Below, piece by piece: positions 21,253-31,287 of a DNA stretch of 64,000 nucleotides (within the stretch, counting starts at the first letter, position 1; every line of letters begins with the position of its first letter). The DNA comes from Stromatinia cepivora (taxonomy: Eukaryota > Ascomycota > Leotiomycetes > Helotiales > Sclerotiniaceae): the NCBI GenBank assembly GCA_014898415.1, contig RCTD01000016.1, forward strand, positions 930,001 to 994,000. Direction: 5' to 3'. Made by a program: the position numbers and the translations under genes. The notes under the pieces were generated by a model that saw nothing but the letters and a program-made list of their open reading frames with translations, did no database searches and was not told the origin of the DNA.

Positions 21253-23076
21253 TGAACATCAGGAATCTTTAGGTATTTAGAATAGGACATACTAACGGGA
21301 GGATTGGATTGTACGGAGTTACTAGGATGGTGGGTCTGATAGAAGGGGATACACGGAATCATTTCTATTTCATTAATCTTATCTCTTTTAATCTGAAACG
21401 AGCATTTACACAATTATACCAGATCGCATGGCGATTGCCGAAGTTTGGTGCCTCTCATAACTGTCAAATTCCTCTATTATCCGGGCTAACTTGTCAGACT
21501 TCGTGCTTTTACGGATCCAACATTCCAATGATCTCATCGATCAGCTTACACCCTCCAAAAAGCTTCAATCGAAGACTGAATGAGCATCCATTCATCTCTG
21601 AGCATATGACTCAGTCGCCAAAGTTCTCCCCCGTTCATAATTCACCCTTTCAACATTTAACTCATCAATGATACATATCCATGATTTCACACTTCCCTAG
21701 GTGTTCAATATGGCAGACTGCAGTCCAGACTTAAACATTTTAATCACTCCCGTGACTATATTGCTCTACGAAGGTAGATAATTTCAATATTACAGATACA
21801 TTTCATTCTTCCAAAATGGTTTCAATCTTTCAAGTGACTCATAACCTTCCAAATAACTTCAATTCTCAAATGATTAAAGTGATCAAGATATCTCATTATC
21901 AGATACGAGTCCAGACTACTGTAGGCCCTATCTCCTTCTGAGTTGGCTCAAATGATAACTTTTTGTCTATGACGTGCAGGTATCGATCTGAAGAAAAATC
22001 GACGAGACGTTGAGTACTTAGTTTACCAGTCACGCACCTTCCTAACCAAAAGGGGGTGACTAATAATCGAGCCAGTCATAAACTTTTGCTAGATTCGCGA
22101 ACCGTTGAACTACAAAAGACGCTAATTTGCAAATACCGTACATAGTGCCGGAAGCTCAATCCTAAGGGCATTGCATAAAATCTTTTCAATCAAGTGACTG
22201 AGAAGGCATAGTTTGCTAGTAATTGCCGCATTTTGGCACTCTTTAGCTTCGTCGCTATATGCTCAGAGATATTGTGAACGTTTGGCTTCACATACTTCGT
22301 TTTTTTAAAGGTCTAGCTTCCTTCGTCTGGTAGATCTGGCTTGATTTCTGACGACTCAAAAAGGTTACTATAGACATACTTTTGCCACGTTTCATAGAAG
22401 TTTTCTAGTTTAATTGCGTCATGGTTCTATCCCATTCACCGGCTTTTGATGGTCTGGGCTGGGTTTTGAATTCGACGGCAGAAGTTTCTGAATCTTTGAG
22501 GGCAACTCAATGCTCTGAGATCCTTTAATGTTTCGAACAGTGATTTCGCTTCGCCGAATGGATTCAATGGTTGCCATGGGTTTGCAATTCAAACCGAGTT
22601 CGACGATCAAGGTTGTCTTCATGCTGAATTGCAATCCGCAGTCGGGTACAGTGTACATAAGCGGAAAACTCCTCTTCTCACCCCCGCAGCGGCATTTGCG
22701 ATTAGCTCAAAATGCTAGTTCTAGCACAAAGCTTGTATCTCTTAGCTGGTCTTCTCAAAGCTATTGTTCATGATAGTATCTTTTAGATGAAGTTAATTTT
22801 CGAAAATGAGGTTAGTCTCCAAAATTTTCACCCACCATGAGCCATGCACCGTACTGGACTACTGGAGAGGAATCTTATAAAAGAGCCACTTTCCCAGACC
22901 TGCAGAGGATTTTTTCTTCTTCAGCTAACAATCTTTCGATCAATTACATCATTTACAAAACCCACACTTTTGAATCTGTATCTCTTGATCTCACGATTGT
23001 CCGATCTTAGTAGCACAAGATCAATCATTTAACTTAACTTCTTTACATTTTTTATTTTTTTATACTTCTTTTCAAG
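21253..23076. other. 1.8 kb intergenic region with one weak ORF
   Basis: AT-rich spacer between two plus-strand genes. A 79-codon minus-strand frame starting with ATG at 22658 and ending at 22419 (MYTVPDCGLQFSMK at its start) overlaps a plus-strand frame 22528-22773; neither has a recognised domain. Just before the exonuclease ATG the sequence is a T-rich leader (23040-23075). Confidence 0.4.
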
Positions 23077-24084
23077 ATGTCTGGACGCCGCTCCTACTCT
23101 TCTGTCGCCGCTCCCTCTTCCTCCCCCGCCTCCCCCTCTTCTGTCGCCGCTGTCTCTTCCTCCCTCGCCTCCTTTTCTTCCGCTCCCTCCTCCTCTCCCT
23201 CGCCCTCCCCTTCCTTCTCCTCCGCTTCTGTCGATGAGCTATCGACCTCAATGGCATCCACCTCCATCGATGAGGTGATGAACACAAAACTGCCAGTCAA
23301 GGCATACGTGTTCATCGCCATCGACTTGGAGGCAACTACGCACGACTTCAAGTGCTATGCCAATGGTGAGGTCTATCCTCGCTCAACGCCGACCCAAATC
23401 GGCATCTCGACTCTCCGAGCCACCGGAGATAATGCGGTCCTTTTCGCAAAGGATCCGTGTTCAGAAGCCGGCACCGAATTCCGCCACATATACATCAAGG
23501 AATTCAAAAAATACAAGACCAGAGTTGGAAAGCTCAAACAAGGTGAAAAGGTCGCCTTTCAATATGGCCGCACCGAGTTCCACGAGCTTGCCAAGGTCAA
23601 TGGGCTGATCAAAAAGCTCATTGAAGAGGAGTCCAAATACGGACAAGTGGTCTTGGTCGGTCATGCCATCCAGAATGACCAAGCCTTTCTGGAGAAGGCG
23701 GGGATCGACGCCTTTGACCCTTACTTCCCGGACGCGGTGGATACACAGGCGATCCATCTCGAGCCGGGAAGTAAGAACGGCCGAAGCCTCCTCAACTTGG
23801 TCTGGGGGTACGACGCGACCATCAAGAATGGATGGGAGCACAACGCAGGGAACGACGCTGCGTGGACGCTCTGGGTCTTGGCGAACAAGCTCCCAGACAT
23901 TCTTAGGGTCTCGGATTCGGGCGAGGAGATGGTCCTCGACTCTTCTAGGAAGCTAAGATTTGCTTCAAAGGTGAGCAGACAACGCCGCCTTTACGAAGCC
24001 CAAGAGTGCCTTGAAGAAGCACAAGGTTATGGGATTGAGGATTGGGATACTCCCAGTGCTTGGTCATCATCGCCATCTTGGTAG
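23077..24084 (+). CDS. Gfd2/YDR514C-like DEDDh 3'-5' exonuclease-fold protein
   Basis: Single exon, 335 aa. The first 65 or so residues are Ser/Ala/Pro-rich and look disordered. The remainder is an RNase H-like exonuclease fold with all acidic positions: AIDLEA (Asp83, Glu85), VGHAIQNDQAFL (Asp201) and EHNAGNDAAW (His255, Asp260). These correspond to the D-x-E, D and HxxxxD motifs of the DEDDh class, so nuclease activity is plausible. The arrangement matches the Gfd2/YDR514C C-terminal family of filamentous fungi, whose substrates are poorly known; Gfd2 in yeast is linked genetically to mRNA export. The reading frame is clearly richer in G and C than its flanks and lacks introns, which could mean a retroposed or transferred copy. 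It stands alone between AT-rich spacers. Confidence 0.85.
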   Translation: MSGRRSYSSVAAPSSSPASPSSVAAVSSSLASFSSAPSSSPSPSPSFSSASVDELSTSMASTSIDEVMNTKLPVKAYVFIAIDLEATTHDFKCYANGEVYPRSTPTQIGISTLRATGDNAVLFAKDPCSEAGTEFRHIYIKEFKKYKTRVGKLKQGEKVAFQYGRTEFHELAKVNGLIKKLIEEESKYGQVVLVGHAIQNDQAFLEKAGIDAFDPYFPDAVDTQAIHLEPGSKNGRSLLNLVWGYDATIKNGWEHNAGNDAAWTLWVLANKLPDILRVSDSGEEMVLDSSRKLRFASKVSRQRRLYEAQECLEEAQGYGIEDWDTPSAWSSSPSW

Positions 24085-24809
24085 AAGAGTTGAGGGATTC
24101 ATCCTTCGCTAGATGAGGCTTGTTTGTGGTTTTCGGCGGCCCTTGGGGGCATGGGCGGAGTCTTTTTTTGTTTTTATATTCTAATTAGTTGGAGTATATT
24201 GTTTAAATAATGGGAGGAATGAATTTTTTGTATTTATTTCAGGTTGTAGTCATAGCAAACACCAATGCATAAAGGTATTTACTTTCGTCATTCACTGATC
24301 AGTTCAAGTTGTCATATTCAGAAGTGAAGGTTGTGTCCGTAGATCTTTGAGTTGAAGCAAAAAAAGATGATAAATTACTGCAAGAGTGATGTCACTTATC
24401 ACTCGATCCCAGTCATGCTTTGGAATGGCCAACTGAATTGTACACAAAATACATCGATCATATCCTCAATTGCCATACCTCCAATCCAGAAAGTTCCTTC
24501 CTTATTCGCCTCCATTTCAAACTCCTTCCTATTCTCATCCCACCCTTATCAAATAAGAATCAGCATGCTACTCTATTGGTTGAATCTAAAATCATCATCA
24601 TCTTGCGCAATCATGCCATTGAACTAAAGTATATGAGACGAAAACTATTCATGTTCAAGCTAGAAGCTAATTGAGAAACATCAAAACTCCAAGTCCATAT
24701 ACAATACACGAGTGTCATAATTCAACCCCATAATTCTCTATATTACATGCAACATCAACATTAACATCCACCAGAACATTATCTTATTAACAAACACGAC
24801 ACATTCTCC
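24085..24809. other. convergent 3' intergenic region
   Basis: AT-rich 0.7 kb between the exonuclease 3' end and the acyltransferase 3' end. Short frames at 24352-24674 have no coding features. Nothing else seen. Confidence 0.45.
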
Positions 24810-26211
24810 TCATTTCCTTATCCAACCCCAACTCCACACTCCCGCCCACAAACTCGGAATCTCCACCCCCCTATAAAATATCTCTCCACACCCAAGGGTC
24901 CCCAATACCGAAATCACAAAACAAATACAAGTAGCCGCTATATCCGAAACATCTTTATCTACGACAAGATGAAGATACAAAGGAATAGCTGCCGAATAGA
25001 TAACAATCGATTGCGTCAAGAAGTAACCTTCATTATAAATCCATTAGCCCAACAGCTCACGAATATACAGAAAATAACCACTTACTTAAACTTCTCCTTC
25101 CAAGAGCAACCATCGCAGTATTCTTGAATAAATTTTGCACTCCTTTCCTCGTCTCTAGTAACAAAAATCCTCCACATAAAATTAACCAATCGGCAATTCT
25201 GGGCGTTTGTTCCTTCAAATCTGGAGTCGTGTTTAATCCACCCGACGAACCATAAATATCTGTATGTGCTTTTAATTCCGCATTTGCCGTTTTGACCTCG
25301 GAATCCGAGGTGATGTAGAAATATTGGAGACCTATTCCAACCAGAAGGATGAGAGTGTAGGGAATCCAAGACGGCACTCGTTTCTTAGTGAGTCGTTTTG
25401 GCAATAGAAATCCGGTTCTAGAAAGAAGGAGTAGGGGAGAATTTGAGAGAAGAAGGGAATCGGTGAGGAGGAGGCCGCTGATGGATATGAATGAGTAGGA
25501 GGATACCCAGTAGGCGGTGAAAAGGAAGAGGGGGGAGTATTTGAGGCGCCAGAGGGGTCGTGTGTAAGGAATTATGAGGGTGGTGATGTAAAGGGTGTAG
25601 GATTGTGAGTAGAGGATTGGAAGGATTGAAAGTGTTGCGGAAGGGAAAGCGCGGACGGCGGATAGCCTGTGTAAAGGTGCGTGGGAAGTGGAGAGGAAGA
25701 GAGTGAAAATGGAGTTGAAGAGGGTAAGGGGGACAGGTGAGGAGAGAGTATAGGGAGTTTGGATGCTGTCGTTCGCGGTGTGGGTTATAAAAAGGGTGGT
25801 GAAATAATCGGTAGATGTAGTGTGCGAAAGCAGAGTGATAAGAGAAAGGGAGAAGATTGTTGGAATAATAAGGCGAAACGAACGTCGAAATATTGAAGAC
25901 GTGATGGTTTGTTTTGTTGGAGAGCTAATGAAGGAGATACAAAGTGTTCTTGCAGATAAGAAAATAAATGCCGAGTATATGAGCGATTCGTTCCAGAAGA
26001 TTGGCGACAGAATCTTGCGAATGAGGTTTTGATAGGTCGGTGTATCTGGAGGGAATGTAACGATATTGCTCTTGACCGTAGCAGGAACAAATGTTTGTAG
26101 AAATGTCCATAGAAAGGCCTGCGTTATGAGAAAGCCGCGCAGGCCTAGAAGGTATGTCGATTGGGGAGTACTGGGAGGTTGCGGTAAAGAAAGTGATTTC
26201 ATCGTGGTCAT
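24810..26211 (-). CDS. acyltransferase-3-like multi-spanning membrane protein
   Basis: Two exons (25086-26211 and 24810-25027, 58-nt intron) give 447 aa with around ten hydrophobic segments. The N-terminus reads LLGLRGFLITQAFLW, the LRG..-type opening of the acyltransferase-3 family (membrane O-acyltransferases that move acetyl or other acyl groups onto sugars and other acceptors). The His usually found in the first helix is not evident here, so catalysis is uncertain. The protein shares its order of motifs (TFVPA, a FWNESLIYSAFIFLSAR segment, IFRRSFRLIIPT, GLLLTDSL) with the acyltransferase half of the gene just upstream. The two are tandem paralogues on the same strand, 0.78 kb apart. Start at the ATG 26211; the longer frame begins with GTG. 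Acceptor unknown. Confidence 0.75.
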
Positions 26212-26994
26212 CGCAATCGGTCTTCCTGGCGTTCTAAATCTCACTCGCTATAGTCGGACACGGATCCCTAAATATTATACCGAGAGGTGTGCAATTCAGT
26301 GCTGATTGGAAAAGAGTCTTCTAAAGGCGACTTCAAATATTTACCTGGAGTAAGCTTTGATACTCACTCCGAGTGAGAATTCCAATAACCAGGCTCCCTG
26401 ATAGTCTAACCTGCAATCCACACTATTGAAAGCCCTGTTCGGACTATCTCACACCTTAGACGCGAGCTGTAATGTCTTATGTAAAAACAAACACTTCCGA
26501 GACTTGACTAGACTTGTCTCGGGTTAAAGAAAGGGGGTAATAATTCCAGTATTGGATCCACAGGTCATGTCAAAGCTCTCAGAATTGATGCAGCCCAGCT
26601 TCCTGGCTTCAATAGTTCAAAACGAGATAATGACTTCCGGTCCCAACTTTAAAGTCTTTAGATGTTGTGAATAGTAGCATTGGTTTCGAGGCATAGATTA
26701 AGCATTGATAAATGATAGATGATATGGTAATAAAGAATTGATATTTTGAAGAGATTAAGTTTGTTCCTCAAAAGAGAAATATTATGTACTTTAGGTAAAT
26801 ATGTTACCCGCCAAAAATTACCACCATTGCAAAAAAAAAAAAACTACGAGCCCTTCATACATTTCTCAAGCCTTGATAATCTTGTTTCCGTTGACATGCA
26901 CCTCACCCTCGGCGAACTTGCCCTTCAACATCTTATCGGTAGGACTAATAGTGGGTTCTTGCACAACTCCCTCCTCACATTCGATAATCCGGAT
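26212..26994. other. spacer between tandem acyltransferase genes
   Basis: This 0.78 kb on the shared strand should hold the downstream gene's promoter and the upstream gene's 3' UTR. An A12 run lies near 26830-26841. No ORF of note. Confidence 0.45.
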
Positions 26995-29900
26995 CTATAC
27001 CCCATTCATCTTCTCTTTCCCTTTTCCCGTCCTTTCAACCTCATTCTCCGCAATCGGTGCTGCACCACTCACAACAGGAATCCCGTCAACCATCCCATTC
27101 CGGTCCAACCAATCCCTCCCAAATGGTGTTAACGTTGGTCTCCCCCGCAATGGCTCTTTCCTTGAATCTCTCTTGATATCCCCTGCTAACCCTTTCCCGC
27201 ATAATCCTGCGATTAATGATAATAATGGTAATGATAAAAACAACACCGTATAACAGACAACGGCCGTCACAATCAATACTGCCCAATACGGTAAGATATT
27301 GTTGAGCGTAATACAGACCCAAGCACCAAGGGACCAAAATATCATACCATGGAATAGATACATGCTAAAAACGTGTGGGAATAAGAGCATGAGGTGTTTA
27401 GCGGAAAGAAATGACTGGACGAAGGGGGATATAGATGCGAGGCATTGAATTGCGGTACAGAAGATGAGACCATTGAAATGAGGGACCCAGTAGCCTGGAT
27501 AGCCTGGGTATCCGGAATTATGAGTGATAGTAGCCGGGAGACCTGTGCTTGGGTCCGGATGAATGAGCGTTTCTTTAGCTATGATACTGTAGTTTAGCCA
27601 TTGGTTGAAAGTATCTGCGCTTAGGGCTAGGAGGGCGTGAATTGTGAGGGTTAAAATAAGAGGATAGTAGATGAGAGGATGTTTGTGCAGGTATTTTGGG
27701 ATGTGGTAAGTAATTTCGAGATCGGTGAGTAGAATGCCGATCCAAAAGAAGGAGGACCAGGAGAGCGAATACCAGTTTATGAGGAGAGAGAAAAGGTAGA
27801 AAGGGAGACGTTTGCTGGGGTTTGGAATAGAAGTTATCAGAAGGATGGCGAGAAGTGTGGTCCATGACCCCTGTATTATTACAGGAATGGTCCAGAGAAC
27901 ACCGGTACAGTAGTTGAAAGTTATGAGAGGAACTGCGTTTGGGATTGTGTATGCGAGTGCGATAACTTCATTGAGAAGATATCCAATATGCGGAAAGGAC
28001 GTAACATAAGGCCAGGTGCTCCATGTAATTGATGGCAAGAAAGGCAGGTAATACGTTGCTCCCGAGAGGATGAGAAAGTATTCTAGAAAGACGAACGCGA
28101 GAACAGGTAACATGATTTGAAATACTCGACTGACTATCTTCTGAGATATGGAAGAGAGGTCTCCATCCCGTAGAAAAGGGGTAACGAGGAATCGAGCGGA
28201 GGTTGTAAAAAAAAGACCGAGAGCTCCTTGATTGAGGAAAAAAGGTATGATGGTTTTATTGATCCATATTTCGGCTGGATAGTGGGCAAAGGCACCGGGG
28301 GCAATGACGGCCGGTACGAAAGTTAGGCAGAAGTGAAGGACAGTCACGTTGATTGCTGCGACTGTGATAAGACCGGCCAAGTGGTCCACCCTTCGACTGT
28401 TTTGGATGGGGGATGCACTTTCATTTGTCGAGAATTTCGATGTGGGAAATACATTTGTGGTATCCTCTCTATCTTGATGGGCATCAATGCAAGTTTGGAC
28501 ATTTTTGTGACGCTGTGGTTCTATGACGTTCGATTCGATATCAAGTGCTGCATTGTCCAACGTGTCTACAGTGGTAGTATTCTTAAGCCCCGAGAGTCGT
28601 CTAGACTTTTCATTGAGATTAAAATCGAATCGGCTAGCGGTGGGCGAGTTGGACCATGAGGGAGGTTGGTTAGAAGGTAGTTCATTGATAGACATTGCAT
28701 TGTCACTGTTCTCGCCTGAACTATTTCTGCGAGTATTCCATCCGGGGCCGACTTTGCTGTATATTTGATCAATAGATCCAATGCCACTCAAGCCTCGTTC
28801 GCCAGAAACTGAATGGCTTGCGGATGAAAAATTGAATGAAGATATTAAAGTTGATGATTCCGAGTTATAGGATTCAATTCTGGTACGATATGATGGTGCA
28901 GGAGTCAAGCTTGCATTTGTGCAATGTGTGTAGGGTGAAGAAGGAGGGCTCATCACACCATTATCGTCTTCTGGAGTATGTTGGACCTCCTCCTCTTTCT
29001 TCTTGAAGACTTTGAGCTTAAGCAGAGCATTTACTAGAGCTGTCAGAGTAATTACTATACAGCCTATGCTGAACCAAATAGCTACCCATCGAAGTGTACC
29101 ACGAGCAATACGCTGTTCCCATGGATCTGAAGCGGCTGACGGGAAAAGCGAGGAGCCTCGTAAAGTAGTGTTGTCTATTGAACATGCGGCAGTAAGGTTG
29201 CATTGAGCGTTGAAATTCGCATGATCTGTAGAATTCATCAATGACGAATTGAAGAAGAGTCGAACCCACCCAACGTTTGCATCTGAGATAGAAATGGGTG
29301 GGCCTTGCATCGAATATGGATTTCCTGTAGACCAATGCTTGATAAAGAAAGGCGAGGGAGTTGATGGTACGGAGTCATTCTTCTTGGAAATTGATCTGAT
29401 AAGAACGCTTCCGATATACCAATTAACTTCACTCTCCGTCCAATCCAGTCGAAACTCGTTGTAATCATACAGTGAGATATTCTTCCCGGCAAAAGTACTG
29501 AAGTTTGTGCCAAGTGATGGATCTGGAAATTCCGAATGAATCAAACTTGTGACCCAAGAAGTCGAATTTTGGTTGGTGTTCATGATATTGATTTCCATTG
29601 ATTCTGTCTCATTATATCGAAACATCATTGAGAGAGAAGTACCCCCAACTCCCTGATTTGAAGGACGAAGATGAGCACGTGCTGAGCCATACTTGATATC
29701 CTGCCTCACAGTTCGTATGCCACCACCTGTTACCAAGTGATCACTATTCGGTGGATCTACTGATAATTTCAGGGACGACGTGAAAGGTCTACCCGATGGC
29801 GAGGGCGATGATATTGGATCATTGGCAGTTGAAGAGTCCTCGCCTCCTCCACCAATCGTAGATGAAACGTTCCGGTGCGGAGAGTTTGACGAAATCTGCC

Positions 29901-30312
29901 GTGAGGAACGTGATTTGGATGAAGGTAGAGACCAGGACTCATCGTTATCGGACGTGAATAACGAACTGTTAAGAAAGTTGATGTTTGTAGGATTGGAACC
30001 TTGACGAAATATACTGTTGTAATCCTTCTCATATCTGTTTTCATATGACTGAAGTATGAAGTTGTCGGAAAGAGTATCGGTTTCATTGAAATAAACTATT
30101 AGAGATTCCGTGAAGAGGTTTCCATTCACGATATCATAGTATCCACACGAGCAATCACCATTCGAAGAAACGATAGGGGAAGAAGAAGGTTGGGCATAGA
30201 CGGAGAACGCAATAGTAAAGAGTAAAGACAGAATGGAAAGGGTGTACATGGTCGATAACAAGAGCAACAAGTAACGATAGAAAAAAAAACCTTCGAGGTT
30301 AACCTTCATCAT
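26995..30312 (-). CDS. GH16-like ectodomain fused to acyltransferase-3-like membrane domain
   Basis: One uninterrupted frame of up to 1105 aa. Layout: a signal peptide (best as MYTLSILSLLFTIAFSVYA from the inner ATG at 30249, the outer ATG at 30312 adding 21 residues); an N-glycosylation-rich lumenal or extracellular domain to about 400 that resembles GH16/concanavalin-type glucanases (CSCGYYD opening, RLDWTESEVNWYIG, a late CNLTAAC); a single membrane span at about 408-432; a disordered cytosolic linker to about 640; then a multi-spanning acyltransferase-3-like domain to about 1040, with VLHFCLTFVPA giving the first-helix His. The expected GH16 catalytic ExDxE reads MEINIM at about residue 235, so two of three acids appear lost and the ectodomain is more likely a glycan-binding module than a hydrolase. 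A natural reading is a glycan-recognising membrane O-acyltransferase. Confidence 0.82.
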   Translation of the reverse strand: MMKVNLEGFFFYRYLLLLLSTMYTLSILSLLFTIAFSVYAQPSSSPIVSSNGDCSCGYYDIVNGNLFTESLIVYFNETDTLSDNFILQSYENRYEKDYNSIFRQGSNPTNINFLNSSLFTSDNDESWSLPSSKSRSSRQISSNSPHRNVSSTIGGGGEDSSTANDPISSPSPSGRPFTSSLKLSVDPPNSDHLVTGGGIRTVRQDIKYGSARAHLRPSNQGVGGTSLSMMFRYNETESMEINIMNTNQNSTSWVTSLIHSEFPDPSLGTNFSTFAGKNISLYDYNEFRLDWTESEVNWYIGSVLIRSISKKNDSVPSTPSPFFIKHWSTGNPYSMQGPPISISDANVGWVRLFFNSSLMNSTDHANFNAQCNLTAACSIDNTTLRGSSLFPSAASDPWEQRIARGTLRWVAIWFSIGCIVITLTALVNALLKLKVFKKKEEEVQHTPEDDNGVMSPPSSPYTHCTNASLTPAPSYRTRIESYNSESSTLISSFNFSSASHSVSGERGLSGIGSIDQIYSKVGPGWNTRRNSSGENSDNAMSINELPSNQPPSWSNSPTASRFDFNLNEKSRRLSGLKNTTTVDTLDNAALDIESNVIEPQRHKNVQTCIDAHQDREDTTNVFPTSKFSTNESASPIQNSRRVDHLAGLITVAAINVTVLHFCLTFVPAVIAPGAFAHYPAEIWINKTIIPFFLNQGALGLFFTTSARFLVTPFLRDGDLSSISQKIVSRVFQIMLPVLAFVFLEYFLILSGATYYLPFLPSITWSTWPYVTSFPHIGYLLNEVIALAYTIPNAVPLITFNYCTGVLWTIPVIIQGSWTTLLAILLITSIPNPSKRLPFYLFSLLINWYSLSWSSFFWIGILLTDLEITYHIPKYLHKHPLIYYPLILTLTIHALLALSADTFNQWLNYSIIAKETLIHPDPSTGLPATITHNSGYPGYPGYWVPHFNGLIFCTAIQCLASISPFVQSFLSAKHLMLLFPHVFSMYLFHGMIFWSLGAWVCITLNNILPYWAVLIVTAVVCYTVLFLSLPLLSLIAGLCGKGLAGDIKRDSRKEPLRGRPTLTPFGRDWLDRNGMVDGIPVVSGAAPIAENEVERTGKGKEKMNGV

Positions 30313-31287
30313 GAATTCAACTTGTCAAAAGGATACCACAAGATAAATCTTAAAACGCACGCCCATAAGTTGTGGTGGGTGTCAAATTCAAATGCCCAGA
30401 TCCTCCTCGAGAGCTGAGGCGGGCGACCACAATCCATCATGTCTTATTTACGTTTTGCTTTTTGGGAAGACTTGGAGTGGAATGAGAAGTAACTTACTGT
30501 TTACCAAGGACTTCTTAGACAGTAAGTACTTACAACGGATGTTGCGAATTTTGCAGGCTTCACGGGCGGTCGAAGAAAAAGTTTTGGCTTCAACCAACAG
30601 TTACAGCCCCGCACGTGCCAAGCGCCACAGGGGCTTCGGTGGCCTCGGCGGCCCCAGCGGCCCATCATCCAGTGGCATCTCAGCTCCCGACGGACTCCCC
30701 CCAGCGACAAACTCAGATTTATGACTTCCCCACCCGCAAACACCAACCTCCCAACACATACTTGTACCTAGTGTGTAATTTTCAAATTGCTGTTTTACTA
30801 TTTACTTAGATAATGAGTCGAGACTTCACCACTCAAGAGAGCCCTCTATGTTTATTGAGTGGCTTGAAACAATCAGTACCAAACATCTCTCGCCATTCAA
30901 GAGAGGCAGAGCTATCTAGAAGTCTAGAACTAGAACATCTGAAGGCCCAGTGTTGAGCTTTGAGACAATAAGTCTCTTACGGAATTGACATATCATATTC
31001 TCTACCTTCTCAATATCCGGATGCTCTAATTGCAACAAGTAAGCAATGTTGCGGACCACCGCCTGCTTTCAATAGTTTGATCAGCTTGGGTATGATGCTA
31101 TTCATGGATTATACCAAGACTACATCAAGATGAATCTCGTTCACGGTTTTGAATCTCATACGGAGCGCGAAATGAATAGAAAGCGTTGTATGTTTGTTGA
31201 TATCTTTCCATACCTTCACGAGCCTTTTTCCCACATTTCTTCCTTGTGCAAATTTAGTACTTTCAAACCTCTGTTTGTTCTCGCAAG
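30313..31287. other. divergent region between GH16-acyltransferase and GT2 genes
   Basis: Nearly 1 kb that should hold two promoters. It includes a short ATG-started frame (30392-30724, listed separately) whose 3' part is an unusually GC-rich patch (about 30595-30715) with a SfiI-type GGCC(N5)GGCC palindrome. The rest is AT-rich. Confidence 0.45.
30392..30724 (+). CDS. possible small ORF with Gly/Pro/Ser-rich C-terminus
   Basis: A 110-codon frame from an ATG at 30392. Its last 35 residues are Gly/Pro/Ser-rich (GFGGLGGPSGPSSSG) and encoded by a GC-rich patch unlike its surroundings. No domain is recognised. It may be a chance frame in a promoter, or part of a spliced gene since AGTAAGT occurs at 30520. 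Low confidence. Confidence 0.2.
   Translation: MPRSSSRAEAGDHNPSCLIYVLLFGKTWSGMRSNLLFTKDFLDSKYLQRMLRILQASRAVEEKVLASTNSYSPARAKRHRGFGGLGGPSGPSSSGISAPDGLPPATNSDL

Noticed and set aside
23072..23351. Arg- and Glu-rich minus-strand frames
   Set aside because: Antisense of the Ser-rich head of the exonuclease gene.
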